Source: HLUCCA09 sp038745585 (GTDB lineage Bacteria > Pseudomonadota > Alphaproteobacteria > Rhodobacterales > Rhodobacteraceae). From it: DNA of 64,000 nt. Under the pieces are notes generated by a model. The model was not told the DNA's origin. It searched no databases and saw only the letters and a program-made list of their open reading frames with translations. The translations under genes and the position numbers were made by a program. This document shows positions 9,274 to 17,844 of the stretch, piece after piece; within the stretch, counting starts at the first letter, position 1, and every line of letters starts with the position of its first letter. Location of the stretch: positions 333,189 through 397,188 of the forward strand of contig JBCDLH010000003.1 of NCBI GenBank assembly GCA_038745585.1. Reading direction: 5' to 3'.

Positions 9274-9332
9274 GCGACCCGCGCTTGGGCCGTTGCCCCA
9301 GCGCCAATTCTACGACCAAACGAGGAAATGCC

Positions 9333-10868
9333 ATGTCCGATACCCTAGAGAGCCTCCTTGCCCCGCATTCAGCCGAGGCCCCGGCCCTCGGCGCGCCGGG
9401 CCGCGCGTGGCTGAGCTATGGCGGATTGCGCAGGCTAACGGCCGAAACGCGGGCGAGCTTGCGGGCGGCCGGTGTCGCAGCATCGGACCGGGTCGCCATC
9501 GTCCTGCCGAACGGGCCGGAGATGGCCGCGGCCTTTGTCACAATCGCGCAATCGGCGACGACCGCACCGCTGAACCCGGCCTACCGCGAAGACGAGTTCG
9601 CGTTCTACCTCGAAGATCTCAAGGCAAAGGCCATCGTGCTTGCCGACGGCTATGACGGCCCTGCGCTTGCGGCGGCACAGCGGTTTGGGCTGACGATCCT
9701 GCGGCTGTCGTTTGCAGAAGATGCTCCGGCGGGCACGTTCACTCTGACATTGGAGGGGAGCACCGGCGAGGCAGCGCCCGACGGTGCGCCGAGCGCCTCC
9801 GACATCGCGCTTATCCTGCACACATCGGGGACGACCTCTCGGCCTAAGATCGTCCCCCTTCTACACTCCAATGTCGCCGCGTCGGCGCAGAACATCGCCC
9901 GCTCGCTCGACCTGACGTCCGCCGATCGCTGCCTGAACGTGATGCCGCTGTTTCACATCCACGGGCTCGTCGCCGCGGTTTCGGCCTCGCTCGCGGCTGG
10001 CGGGCAGGTCTGGTGCGCGCCGGGCTTTGATGCGCTCAAGTTCTTCGGCTGGCTGAAGGACGCGGACCCGACCTGGTACACTGCAGTGCCGACGATGCAC
10101 CAAGCCATCCTCTCGCGCGCCAAGCGCAACACGGACGTGATCGAAAACGCGGGTCTGCGCTTCCTGCGCTCGTCCTCTGCCTCGCTGCCGGGGCCGGTGA
10201 TGACGCAACTCGCCGAGACCTTTGGCGCGCCGGTCATCGAGGGATATGGGATGACCGAAGCTGCGCACCAGATGTGCTCGAACCCGCTCGGCGCGGGCGC
10301 GCAAAAGCCGGGCTCGGTGGGCCTACCCGCGGGGCCAGAGGTGCGCACCGCGCATGAGACGGAGAACCGGCTCGTCGAGGGCACCGGAGAGATCGTGATC
10401 TCGGGGCCCAACGTGACACCCGGCTATGAGGGCAACCCGGAGGCCAACGCCAAGAACTTCTTCGAGGCGGACGGCAAGCGCTGGTTCCGCACGGGCGACC
10501 AGGGCGCCTTTGATCAGGACGGGTATCTTTCGCTCACTGGCCGGCTGAAGGAGATCATCAATCGCGGCGGCGAAAAGGTCAGCCCGCTGGAGGTTGACGG
10601 CGTGCTCTCGGATCACCCGGCGGTCGCACAAGTCGTGACATTCGCGCTGCCCCATCCGAAGCTCGGCGAAGAAGTCGCCGCTGCCGTCGTTCTCCGGGAG
10701 GGACAGACGGCCACCGAGCGCGAAATCCGCGACTTTGGCGCCGAGCGGCTCGCTGATTTCAAAGTCCCCCGCAAGGTTGTCCTGCTCGACGAGATCCCAA
10801 AGGGTGCGACGGGCAAGCTCCAGCGCATTGGGCTGGCCGAAAAGCTGGGACTGGTGGAGAACGCCTGA
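9333..10868 (+). CDS. AMP-forming acyl-CoA ligase, oxalyl-CoA synthetase (AAE3/Pcs60)-like
   Basis: Adenylate-forming enzyme, 511 residues, that would activate a carboxylate to its CoA thioester. AMP-binding motifs are HTSGTTSRPKIVPL, GYGMTEAAHQM and WFRTGDQGAF, with the C-terminal catalytic lysine in PKGATGKLQR. HTSGTTSRPK, WYTAVPTMHQ and SNPL...KPGSVGLP match, from memory, the oxalate-CoA ligase subfamily better than fatty-acid ligases. The ATG at 9333 is preferred over an upstream in-frame start because GAGGAA precedes it. Co-occurrence with tctCBA suggests it acts on the imported acid. No oxalyl-CoA decarboxylase is nearby, so the substrate remains open. Confidence 0.85.
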   Translation: MSDTLESLLAPHSAEAPALGAPGRAWLSYGGLRRLTAETRASLRAAGVAASDRVAIVLPNGPEMAAAFVTIAQSATTAPLNPAYREDEFAFYLEDLKAKAIVLADGYDGPALAAAQRFGLTILRLSFAEDAPAGTFTLTLEGSTGEAAPDGAPSASDIALILHTSGTTSRPKIVPLLHSNVAASAQNIARSLDLTSADRCLNVMPLFHIHGLVAAVSASLAAGGQVWCAPGFDALKFFGWLKDADPTWYTAVPTMHQAILSRAKRNTDVIENAGLRFLRSSSASLPGPVMTQLAETFGAPVIEGYGMTEAAHQMCSNPLGAGAQKPGSVGLPAGPEVRTAHETENRLVEGTGEIVISGPNVTPGYEGNPEANAKNFFEADGKRWFRTGDQGAFDQDGYLSLTGRLKEIINRGGEKVSPLEVDGVLSDHPAVAQVVTFALPHPKLGEEVAAAVVLREGQTATEREIRDFGAERLADFKVPRKVVLLDEIPKGATGKLQRIGLAEKLGLVENA

Positions 10869-10900
10869 GCCCGTGCCGGGCCGCGCGCGGATGGACGCGG

Positions 10901-10932
10901 GTGCACGGCGATATTTGGAGCAAGAAGAAGAC
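10901..10932 (+). repeat. dispersed intergenic element, copy 1
   Basis: GGCGATATTTGGAGCAAGAA lies at 10907-10926, downstream of the ligase gene and before the reductase gene. It shares the core GCGATATTTG-(2-3 nt)-CAAGAAGAAG with copies at 18595 and 41807 and more loosely with 56521. It is non-coding in all four places. Confidence 0.7.
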
Positions 10933-11003
10933 CCAAGCGGCGGGCCAGAATGGCCAACAGCGCGCGCATGGCGGGCGTGCCCTGGGCAAGCGGCAGGACG
11001 AGC

Positions 11004-11981
11004 ATGAAGATCTGTATTTTCGGGGCGGGCGCCATTGGCGGCTATATGGGCGCCAAACTCGCTCAGGCGGGCGCGGATGTGAGCCTCGTGGCGCGGGGGC
11101 CGCATCTGGCGGCGATGCAGGCCAATGGGCTGCGCCTCATTGAGGCGGCGGGCGAAGTGACGGTGCCGGTCACGGCATCCGACCGGGCCGAGGATCTCGG
11201 ACCGCAGGATTATGTCATCGTGACGTTGAAGGCGCATTCGGTGCCGCCCGTTGTGCCGAAAATGCAGCCGCTGATCGGCGCGGACACGACAATCGTCTCG
11301 GGCGTCAACGGGGTGCCCTGGTGGTACTTTCACAAGATCGGCGGGCCGCTCGAGGGCACACGGCTCGCAACCGTCGACCCTGGCGACGCGCAATGGGACG
11401 GGTTCGGGCCGGATCGCGTGCTGGGCTGTGTCGTCTATCCTGCGGCAGAGGTGATCGAGCCCGGCATCGTCAAGCACATCGAGGGCAACCGCTTTTCATT
11501 GGGTGAGCCTGACGGCGAAAAGTCGGAGCGGGCGCTTGCGCTCTCCAAGGCGCTGGCTTCGGCGGGGCTGAAGGCGCCGGTCCGGCCAAAGCTGCGCGAC
11601 GAGATCTGGGTGAAGCTCTGGGGCAACCTCTCGTTCAACCCGATCAGTGCGCTGACCCACGCGACGCTCGATGTCCTCTGCACCGATCCCGGTACGCGCG
11701 AGGTTGCGCGCAACATGATGCTCGAAGCACAGGCCATTGCCGAGAGCCTCGGCGTCAAATTCCCCATCGACGTCGACCGGCGAATCCAGGGGGGCGCGGA
11801 GGTCGGCGCGCACCGGACGTCGATGCTGCAGGACCTCGATATGGGCCGGTCGATGGAGATCGACGCGCTTTTGGGCTCAGTCCAGGAGCTGGGCCGCGTG
11901 ACGGAGACGCCGACTCCCACCATCGACACGGTCCTCGCCCTCGTGCAGCTGCGGGGCCGTGTGGCGGGGCTTTACGGCTGA
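11004..11981 (+). CDS. ketopantoate reductase (ApbA/PanE) family protein
   Basis: NADPH-dependent 2-oxoacid reductase family, 325 residues, cytoplasmic. The N-terminal Rossmann motif FGAGAIGGYMGAKLAQAG, NADP-pocket VARGPHLAAMQANGL and the catalytic-type lysine in TLKAHSVPP are present. The C-terminal helical domain contains EIWVKLWGNLSFNPISAL. It could be PanE (ketopantoate to pantoate), but these proteins occur as several paralogs and the context is acid catabolism, so a different 2-oxoacid is possible. ATG 11004 starts the Rossmann fold directly. Its 3' end overlaps the convergent aminotransferase by 10 bp. Confidence 0.88.
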   Translation: MKICIFGAGAIGGYMGAKLAQAGADVSLVARGPHLAAMQANGLRLIEAAGEVTVPVTASDRAEDLGPQDYVIVTLKAHSVPPVVPKMQPLIGADTTIVSGVNGVPWWYFHKIGGPLEGTRLATVDPGDAQWDGFGPDRVLGCVVYPAAEVIEPGIVKHIEGNRFSLGEPDGEKSERALALSKALASAGLKAPVRPKLRDEIWVKLWGNLSFNPISALTHATLDVLCTDPGTREVARNMMLEAQAIAESLGVKFPIDVDRRIQGGAEVGAHRTSMLQDLDMGRSMEIDALLGSVQELGRVTETPTPTIDTVLALVQLRGRVAGLYG

Positions 11982-13237
11982 GCCGCGCCCTCCACGATCT
12001 CGCGCATCGCGGCGAGGAACTGGGCGACCTCCGCCTCGGTATTATAGTGGCACATCGAGACGCGCACGGCGTTCTCCATACCCAAGGGCGCCAGGATGTT
12101 GCCCGAGTAATGGTCGGCTTTGCGGGTATGGGTGCGGACGCCGCGGGCGCGGAGCGCTGTGACGACATCGGGCGCGGCGATCCCAGCGACGGAAATGCAG
12201 ACGAGGCCCTCGCGCCGCGGATTGTCGACACCGCCGATGACCGTGACCTCCTCGATATCGGCCAGGCCCTTTTGGTTGCCTGTGCCGTGCAGCATTGCCT
12301 CGGCAAGGCGCGTCTCATGGGCATGGATCGCGGCGCCCGCGGCATTGATCCGGTCGCGGCGGTCGGTGGCATCCGAGACTTCGCCGCCGAGCCACTCGAA
12401 ATAGGCGACCACGTCGGACATTGTGGCATAGGCACCGGTGTCGCGCGTGCCGAGCTCCCATGGCTCGCCTGGCGCGCCGAGGAGGTGCTCGTGCGGCAGG
12501 GCGGAGAGCCGGTCGGAGACCCAAGCCACGCCATAGCCATGGCGCGAGAACACCTTGTAGGGCGAGACGACATAGCCGTCGATCCCGTAGTTGGCGATGT
12601 CGAGCCGGCCATGGGCGGCGTGCTGGATGCCGTCGACGATGATAAAGCACTCGGGCGCGACCGCGCGGATCGCGGCAGAGATCTCGGCGACATCCATGCC
12701 TATCCCCGTCACCGGAGAGGTGTGCAGGATCGTGGCCACGCGCGTGTCGGGCGTCACCGCAGCGGCATAGGCCTCCGCCGAGACAGCGCCGGTCGCATCG
12801 TCATGGGCAATCAGGGTGTGGTGCTTGCCCGCGGTCTCGGCCCATTTGGCCATCGCGCTCCGCGTGGCGGGGTGTTCGACAGTGCTGCCGAGGACCGGGC
12901 CCGGCGCAGTGGCCAAGCACGCCGTGCGGATCAGGCGAAAGAGCAGCTCCGTCCCGCTTTCGCCCACGAAGAACTGCCCTTCCGGCGCATTGAAGAGGAC
13001 GCGCATATCGGCCTTGGCCTTGTCGATCATGGCGACGAGCGCATGGGCGGCGGGGTTGTCCCGCCCCTGATTGTCGGGGATTGCGGCGAGGGTGGCGGAG
13101 GTTTCGACCACGGTTTTCAGCGTCAGCGCACCGCCGGCATTCTCGAAAAAGACGCGCGGGCCCTCAAACGGGCAAGTGTCGACATGGGCGAAGCGGGCGC
13201 GCACCGCATCCATCAGGCCGGGCGTGTCGGTCAGCAT
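11972..13237 (-). CDS. cysteine desulfurase-like class V aminotransferase
   Basis: PLP enzyme, 421 residues, of the cysteine-desulfurase-like subgroup (TIGR01976-type). PLP lysine is in GYVVSPYKVFSRHGYGVAW, preceded by the aspartate motif IIVDGIQHAAHG. FFENAGGALTLKTVVE at the N-terminus is typical. No IscS-type active-site cysteine loop was recognised, so true desulfurase activity is doubtful; selenocysteine lyase or kynureninase-like chemistry is also possible. The ATG at 13237 is chosen because the 90 upstream codons are made of the tandem repeat at 13298-13402 and look non-native. Confidence 0.85.
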   Translation of the reverse strand: MLTDTPGLMDAVRARFAHVDTCPFEGPRVFFENAGGALTLKTVVETSATLAAIPDNQGRDNPAAHALVAMIDKAKADMRVLFNAPEGQFFVGESGTELLFRLIRTACLATAPGPVLGSTVEHPATRSAMAKWAETAGKHHTLIAHDDATGAVSAEAYAAAVTPDTRVATILHTSPVTGIGMDVAEISAAIRAVAPECFIIVDGIQHAAHGRLDIANYGIDGYVVSPYKVFSRHGYGVAWVSDRLSALPHEHLLGAPGEPWELGTRDTGAYATMSDVVAYFEWLGGEVSDATDRRDRINAAGAAIHAHETRLAEAMLHGTGNQKGLADIEEVTVIGGVDNPRREGLVCISVAGIAAPDVVTALRARGVRTHTRKADHYSGNILAPLGMENAVRVSMCHYNTEAEVAQFLAAMREIVEGAAQP

Positions 13238-13297
13238 CGTCTGGGCCTCGTTCTTGGGTCGTATTTGGGTCGATCGTCTGTTTCTATGTGGTGGCTT

Positions 13298-13402
13298 GGG
13301 GCAGAGCAAGCCGGGGCAGAGCAAGCCGGGCCAGGGCAAGCTGGGGCAGGGCAAGCTGGGGCAGGGCAAGCTGGGGCAGGGCAAGCTGGGGCAGGGCAAG
13401 CT
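13298..13402. repeat. minisatellite, seven 15-bp units
   Basis: Seven head-to-tail copies of a 15-bp unit (GGGGCAGGGCAAGCT). Units 1-2 carry A and C variants (GGGGCAGAGCAAGCC), unit 3 has one change, and units 4-7 are identical. It lies between divergent genes (aminotransferase - and fadD +). The unit length is a multiple of three, so all frames stay open (GQGKL repeats one way, SLPCP the other), which creates false N-terminal extensions for both genes. There are no spacers, so it is not a CRISPR. Confidence 0.95.
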
Positions 13403-13505
13403 GGGGCTGGCACACACGAAACGACGTTCCGTCACCGCGCCGGGGCGGGCCTTTCCCAGCGCCAGCGATTTCGCTTTAAGGGCCCGAAGGATAAGGGAGG
13501 TGGCC

Positions 13506-15227
13506 ATGACGCAAGACGCGCGTCCGTGGACGGCGTTCTACGGACCGGATGTGCGCGCGGAGATCGCAACGGCGTCGTTTCGCACCATCGGCGATCTTGT
13601 CCGCTCGGCGGCCGACACCTACGACACCGCCCCGGCCTTTACCGCTGTTCTGCCCAACGGGATGAACGGGACGCTGACCTTTGCGCAGGTCGACGAGATG
13701 TCGGACGCGTTTGCTGTATACTTGCGAGAGGTGGCGGGGCTCGGGCAGGGCGACAGGGTCGCCCTCCAGATGCCCAATTGCCTGAGCTTTCCGGTGGCGG
13801 CTTTTGGCATTCTAAAAGCGGGTTGCATTCTGGTGAACGTCAACCCGCTCTACACCGCCGAGGAGATGGGCAAGCAGTTTGCCGATGCCGAGCCCCACGC
13901 GCTTGTCATTGTCGATGTCTTTGCCGACAAAGTCCGCGCGGCGACCCGCGGCCATCCGATCCCAAATTTGATCGTGACGGGGGTGGCGGAGTTCTTTCCC
14001 GGTCTGCCCCGTTGGATAGTCCGCCTTGTGCAGACCTATTGGGACCGGACGCTCAAGCCCATTGAGCTGGCGCATATCCGCCTGACCGACGCGCTGACCG
14101 CTGGGCGCGCCCATCGAGAGGCAGAGCGCATCCAGGTCGACGCCTACCGACAGGCGGTTCGGCCCGGTGACACGGCCTGCTTGCAATACACCGGGGGGAC
14201 GACAGGCGTGTCGAAGGGCGCGATGCTGACCCATGCCAACCTGATCCTGAACATGGAGCAGGCGGTCGAGCTTTTCCGCGGGGTCGACCGGGGCGAAGAG
14301 GTCGTCCTGACGGCGCTGCCGCTTTATCACATCTTCGCTTTCACCGTGAACTTCCTCGGGTTTTACTGGCTCGGTGCGCGCAACGTCTTGATCCCCAACC
14401 CGCGCCCGCTATCGAACCTCAAACGCGCCTTCGAGAATTACCGCGTGAGCTGGATGAGCGGGGTCAATACGCTCTTTAACGGGCTCGCCAACGAGAGATG
14501 GTTTCTCGACACGCCGCCCAAACACCTCAAGTTCGCGGGTGCGGGGGGCATGGCGCTGCAGGCCTCGGTGGCCGAGCGGTGGCAGGCCGTGACCGGTAAG
14601 CCCGTCGTGCAGGGCTATGGCCTGACCGAGACCTCGCCGGTTTTGTCGTTCAATCCCCTGGGCAAGTCGCGCGACGGCTCGATCGGTATCCCTGTTCCCT
14701 CGACAGAAATGGCCTGCCTCGACGATGCGGGCCGCCCTGTGCCCCAGGGGGAGCCGGGCGAGATCGCGGTCAAGGGACCGCAGGTGATGGCGGGCTATTG
14801 GCGGCGGCCGGAGGAGACCGCCGAGGTCCTGCGCGACGGCTGGTTTCTGACCGGGGATATCGGCGTCATGGATACCGACGGCTATTTCTACATCGTCGAC
14901 CGCAAGAAAGACATGGTCGTAGTCTCAGGATTTAACGTCTATCCAAACGAGGTTGAGGCGTGTCTTGCGACGCATCCCGGGATCCTCGAAGCCGCCGTCA
15001 TCGGCGTACCGGATGAGGCGAGCGGCGAAACTGTCAAAGCGTTCGTTGTGCCGCGCGACAAGGGTTTGTCGGAGACCGACATCCGCAGCCACTGCAAGGC
15101 GCATCTGACGGCCTATAAAGTGCCAAAGAGTGTCGAGTTTCGCGAAGATCTCCCGAAGTCGAACGTGGGCAAGATCCTGCGCAAAGAGCTGCGCGCGGCT
15201 GAGCTTGCCCGGGCCGGCGAGGGCTAG
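13506..15227 (+). CDS. fadD: long-chain fatty-acid--CoA ligase
   Basis: Activates fatty acids to acyl-CoA for beta-oxidation; 573 residues, membrane-associated cytoplasmic enzyme. ATP/AMP motif YTGGTTGVSKGAMLTHANLI, linker GYGLTETSPVLSFNPLG, WFLTGDIGVMDTDGYF and C-terminal lysine motif PKSNVGKILRKELR are all present. The ATG at 13506 has a strong RBS (AAGGGAGG) 5 bp upstream and gives the family length. Upstream lies the minisatellite. The BASS transporter follows after 6 bp. Confidence 0.94.
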   Translation: MTQDARPWTAFYGPDVRAEIATASFRTIGDLVRSAADTYDTAPAFTAVLPNGMNGTLTFAQVDEMSDAFAVYLREVAGLGQGDRVALQMPNCLSFPVAAFGILKAGCILVNVNPLYTAEEMGKQFADAEPHALVIVDVFADKVRAATRGHPIPNLIVTGVAEFFPGLPRWIVRLVQTYWDRTLKPIELAHIRLTDALTAGRAHREAERIQVDAYRQAVRPGDTACLQYTGGTTGVSKGAMLTHANLILNMEQAVELFRGVDRGEEVVLTALPLYHIFAFTVNFLGFYWLGARNVLIPNPRPLSNLKRAFENYRVSWMSGVNTLFNGLANERWFLDTPPKHLKFAGAGGMALQASVAERWQAVTGKPVVQGYGLTETSPVLSFNPLGKSRDGSIGIPVPSTEMACLDDAGRPVPQGEPGEIAVKGPQVMAGYWRRPEETAEVLRDGWFLTGDIGVMDTDGYFYIVDRKKDMVVVSGFNVYPNEVEACLATHPGILEAAVIGVPDEASGETVKAFVVPRDKGLSETDIRSHCKAHLTAYKVPKSVEFREDLPKSNVGKILRKELRAAELARAGEG

Positions 15228-15233
15228 GGCGCC

Positions 15234-16115
15234 ATGGTCGGACCTCTCGAACAGGCCGTCTTGGCGCTGATGATCTTTGTGATCATGCTGGGGATGGGGG
15301 CTTCGCTCACGCCGCGCGACTTCTACCTGGCGCTGCGTCGCCCCTATGGCCTCGCCATTGGCGTGATCTCGCAATACGGGTTTATGCCGTTCATTGGCTT
15401 TCTTTTGGCGACCTTTCTCGTCGTGCCTGAGGCCATCGCGATAGGCATTTTGATCATGGCCTGTATGCCGGGGGGGACAACGTCGAACATTTTCACGTAT
15501 TTCTCCAAAGGCAACCTCGCGCTCTCGGTTCTGATGACGGTGACCTCGACAGTCTTCGGCGTGATCCTGATCCCGCTCGTCCTTTGGATCTATGCCACTG
15601 CGCTCGATCTCGACATTCCGCGCGAGAACATCATCGCAACGCTGATCTTGCTGCTGGTGCCGGTGGGGATCGGCATGATCCTCCGCCGGGTGAGCGCGAA
15701 TGTAGGGGCCGTCACCGAGTTCTTCGGCTCGGCGCTGGCGCTCTTTTTCATCCTGTTTTTGGTTGTCAGTTGGATCCCGCGGAACTTTCAGTTCCTGCTG
15801 GAGACGAGTTCGGCGACATACATCTCCTCGATCGGGCTCGGCGTCTTCGGCATCACCATCGGTTATGTCTTTGCCCGCGCCCTGCGCTTGCACCCCCGCA
15901 ACGCGCGGACGGTCGCGTTGGAAACGGGCATCCAGAACGGGCCTCTCGCGGTCGCCATTATCGCATTCACCTTCGCGGGCGCCGAGGCGCAGTCCTATAT
16001 GGCCGTTCCGGTGCTCTACTCGCTCTTTATCGTCATCGTCTCGACCCTCGTCACCTTCGTCTTCCGCCGCGCAAACACGGCAGCCGAGCAGAAAATGCCG
16101 GATAGTCTGTTGTAG
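15234..16115 (+). CDS. bile acid:sodium symporter (BASS) family transporter
   Basis: Integral membrane protein, 293 residues with about nine to ten hydrophobic helices. It has the SBF-family sodium-site region MACMPGGTTSNIFTYFSKGN and the second-repeat motif ALETGIQNGPLAVAII. Family members import organic anions with Na+. It starts 6 bp after fadD and is probably co-transcribed, which suggests a lipid-like or carboxylate substrate, though this is inference. Confidence 0.9.
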   Translation: MVGPLEQAVLALMIFVIMLGMGASLTPRDFYLALRRPYGLAIGVISQYGFMPFIGFLLATFLVVPEAIAIGILIMACMPGGTTSNIFTYFSKGNLALSVLMTVTSTVFGVILIPLVLWIYATALDLDIPRENIIATLILLLVPVGIGMILRRVSANVGAVTEFFGSALALFFILFLVVSWIPRNFQFLLETSSATYISSIGLGVFGITIGYVFARALRLHPRNARTVALETGIQNGPLAVAIIAFTFAGAEAQSYMAVPVLYSLFIVIVSTLVTFVFRRANTAAEQKMPDSLL

Positions 16116-16524
16116 GTGAGGCAGGACCGTAGAACGGCGCTCGCCACCGGTTCTTAAGAGCGCGAAGCCGTTCCAGCGCCGTCCCGGGGTAGGGCGCTGC
16201 GACGGATGGACGGAGCACGGTATCCCGGTAACGTCCCCCCTCGATCCGAACTAAGCGCTTACCGAGACACAGCGCCCTTCCGCCGCGACGGGACGGCGCT
16301 GGCCCGGCGGCCTTGCTTCTGTGCCGGGGTATGTGCTTCGACCCGGAGGATCGGAGTGGGACGGCGCCGGCACCGCTGCGCGCTCAATCCCCACGATGAG
16401 GTGGGACACCCTGTCCGTTGCGCCCCTTTCGCCCCTTGCCTATCCCTCGGCGCTAAGCCTGGGAGGATATCGCGGCCCAGCGTCGGGCCCGGCTCCTCCG
16501 TACGGCACACGTAAAGGAGCTCTC
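16116..16524. other. 409-bp intergenic region with long-range inverted repeats
   Basis: No credible gene. CCAGCGCCGTCCCG (16173-16186) and its exact complement CGGGACGGCGCTGG (16289-16302) form a 14-bp perfect inverted repeat 102 bp apart. GGGACGGCGC recurs at 16358-16367 and ACGGCGCT at 16134-16141. A local stem CAGCGCC/GGCGCTG spans 16174-16199, and TAAGCGCTTA at 16252-16261 is palindromic. The last part carries the phaA RBS (AAAGGAG). Confidence 0.6.
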
Positions 16525-17700
16525 ATGACAAACGTGGTCATCGCCTCTGCCGGACGCACCGCCGTCGGCAGTTTCCTTGGGTCTTTCGCTAATACGCCCG
16601 CGCATGACCTGGGCGCCGCGGTGCTCGAAGCCGTCGTCGAGCGGGCGGGCGTCGACAAAGACGAGGTCTCCGAGACGATCCTCGGCCAGGTCCTGACCGC
16701 AGCGCAGGGCCAGAACCCCGCGCGCCAGGCCCATATCAACGCCGGGCTACCGCAGGAGAGTGCGGCTTGGGGGATCAACCAGGTGTGTGGCTCCGGGCTC
16801 CGTGCCGTCGCGCTCGGCGCCCAGCACATCCAGCTTGGCGATGCCGAGATCGTGGCCGCCGGCGGACAGGAGAATATGTCGATGAGCCCCCATGCCGCTC
16901 CCCTGCGCCAGGGCCAGAAGATGGGCGACATGTCCTATATCGACACGATGATCCGAGACGGCCTCTGGGATGCCTTCAACGGCTACCACATGGGGCAAAC
17001 GGCCGAGAACGTTGCCGAGAAATGGCAGATCAGCCGCGAGCAGCAGGATGAGTTTGCGCTGGCGAGCCAGAACAAGGCCGAGGCGGCGCAGAAGGCCGGC
17101 AAATTCGATGACGAGGTCGTGTCGTTTACGATCAAGACCCGCAAGGGCGATATCGTCGTCGACAAGGACGAGTATATCCGCCACGGAGCGACCATCGAGG
17201 GCATGCAAAAGCTGCGCCCGGCCTTTGCCAAAGACGGCTCGGTCACGGCAGCGAACGCCTCGGGCCTCAACGATGGCGCGGCGGGCGTGCTCTTGATGTC
17301 GGCCGAGGCTGCGGAAAAACGCGGGATCAAGCCAATGGCGCGGATCGCCTCCTATGCAACTGCGGGGCTCGACCCCGCGATCATGGGCGTTGGGCCAATC
17401 TATGCCTCGCGCAAGGCGCTGGAAAAGGCGGGCTGGAAGGTCGACGACCTCGATCTTGTAGAGGCCAACGAGGCCTTTGCGGCGCAGGCCTGTGCTGTGA
17501 ACAAAGACATGGGGTGGGATCCGGAGATCGTGAATGTCAATGGCGGCGCGATTGCGATCGGTCACCCGATCGGCGCCTCGGGCGCACGGGTTCTGAATAC
17601 GCTCCTCTTCGAGATGAAGCGCCGTGACGCCAAGAAGGGCCTCGCGACGCTCTGCATCGGCGGCGGCATGGGCGTCGCCATGTGCGTCGAGCGGGAGTAA
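16525..17700 (+). CDS. phaA: acetyl-CoA C-acetyltransferase (beta-ketothiolase)
   Basis: Condenses two acetyl-CoA to acetoacetyl-CoA for polyhydroxybutyrate; 391 residues, cytoplasmic. Acylated cysteine C88 in NQVCGSGLRAVALG, H347 in GGAIAIGHPIGASGARVL and C377 in CIGGGMGVAMC form the thiolase triad. The start ATG at 16525 is preceded by AAAGGAG. phaB follows after 144 bp, giving the standard phaAB pair. It may also serve ketogenesis or the ethylmalonyl-CoA route. Confidence 0.96.
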   Translation: MTNVVIASAGRTAVGSFLGSFANTPAHDLGAAVLEAVVERAGVDKDEVSETILGQVLTAAQGQNPARQAHINAGLPQESAAWGINQVCGSGLRAVALGAQHIQLGDAEIVAAGGQENMSMSPHAAPLRQGQKMGDMSYIDTMIRDGLWDAFNGYHMGQTAENVAEKWQISREQQDEFALASQNKAEAAQKAGKFDDEVVSFTIKTRKGDIVVDKDEYIRHGATIEGMQKLRPAFAKDGSVTAANASGLNDGAAGVLLMSAEAAEKRGIKPMARIASYATAGLDPAIMGVGPIYASRKALEKAGWKVDDLDLVEANEAFAAQACAVNKDMGWDPEIVNVNGGAIAIGHPIGASGARVLNTLLFEMKRRDAKKGLATLCIGGGMGVAMCVERE

Positions 17701-17844
17701 GGCACCGGTGGGCAGAACGTCCACTTGACGGGCCACGCGATGGGGAACGAGGCATCGCAATGACCAAAGGTCGGCTGGGAACCTGCCCACTGCCCGCACG
17801 AGCAACAGCACAACCACCAAAAAGAACACGATAGGAGAAGACCC

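Noticed and set aside
13298..13402. Repeat array considered as CRISPR
   Set aside because: Units are 15 bp, contiguous, without spacers, and no cas genes are present.
12047..14065. 672-codon plus-strand frame
   Set aside because: It crosses the aminotransferase gene antisense and the minisatellite, then runs out of frame in fadD; kept open only by the repeat and high GC.
16206..16514. 102-codon frame upstream of phaA
   Set aside because: Composition is not protein-like, no RBS, and it covers the inverted-repeat region.
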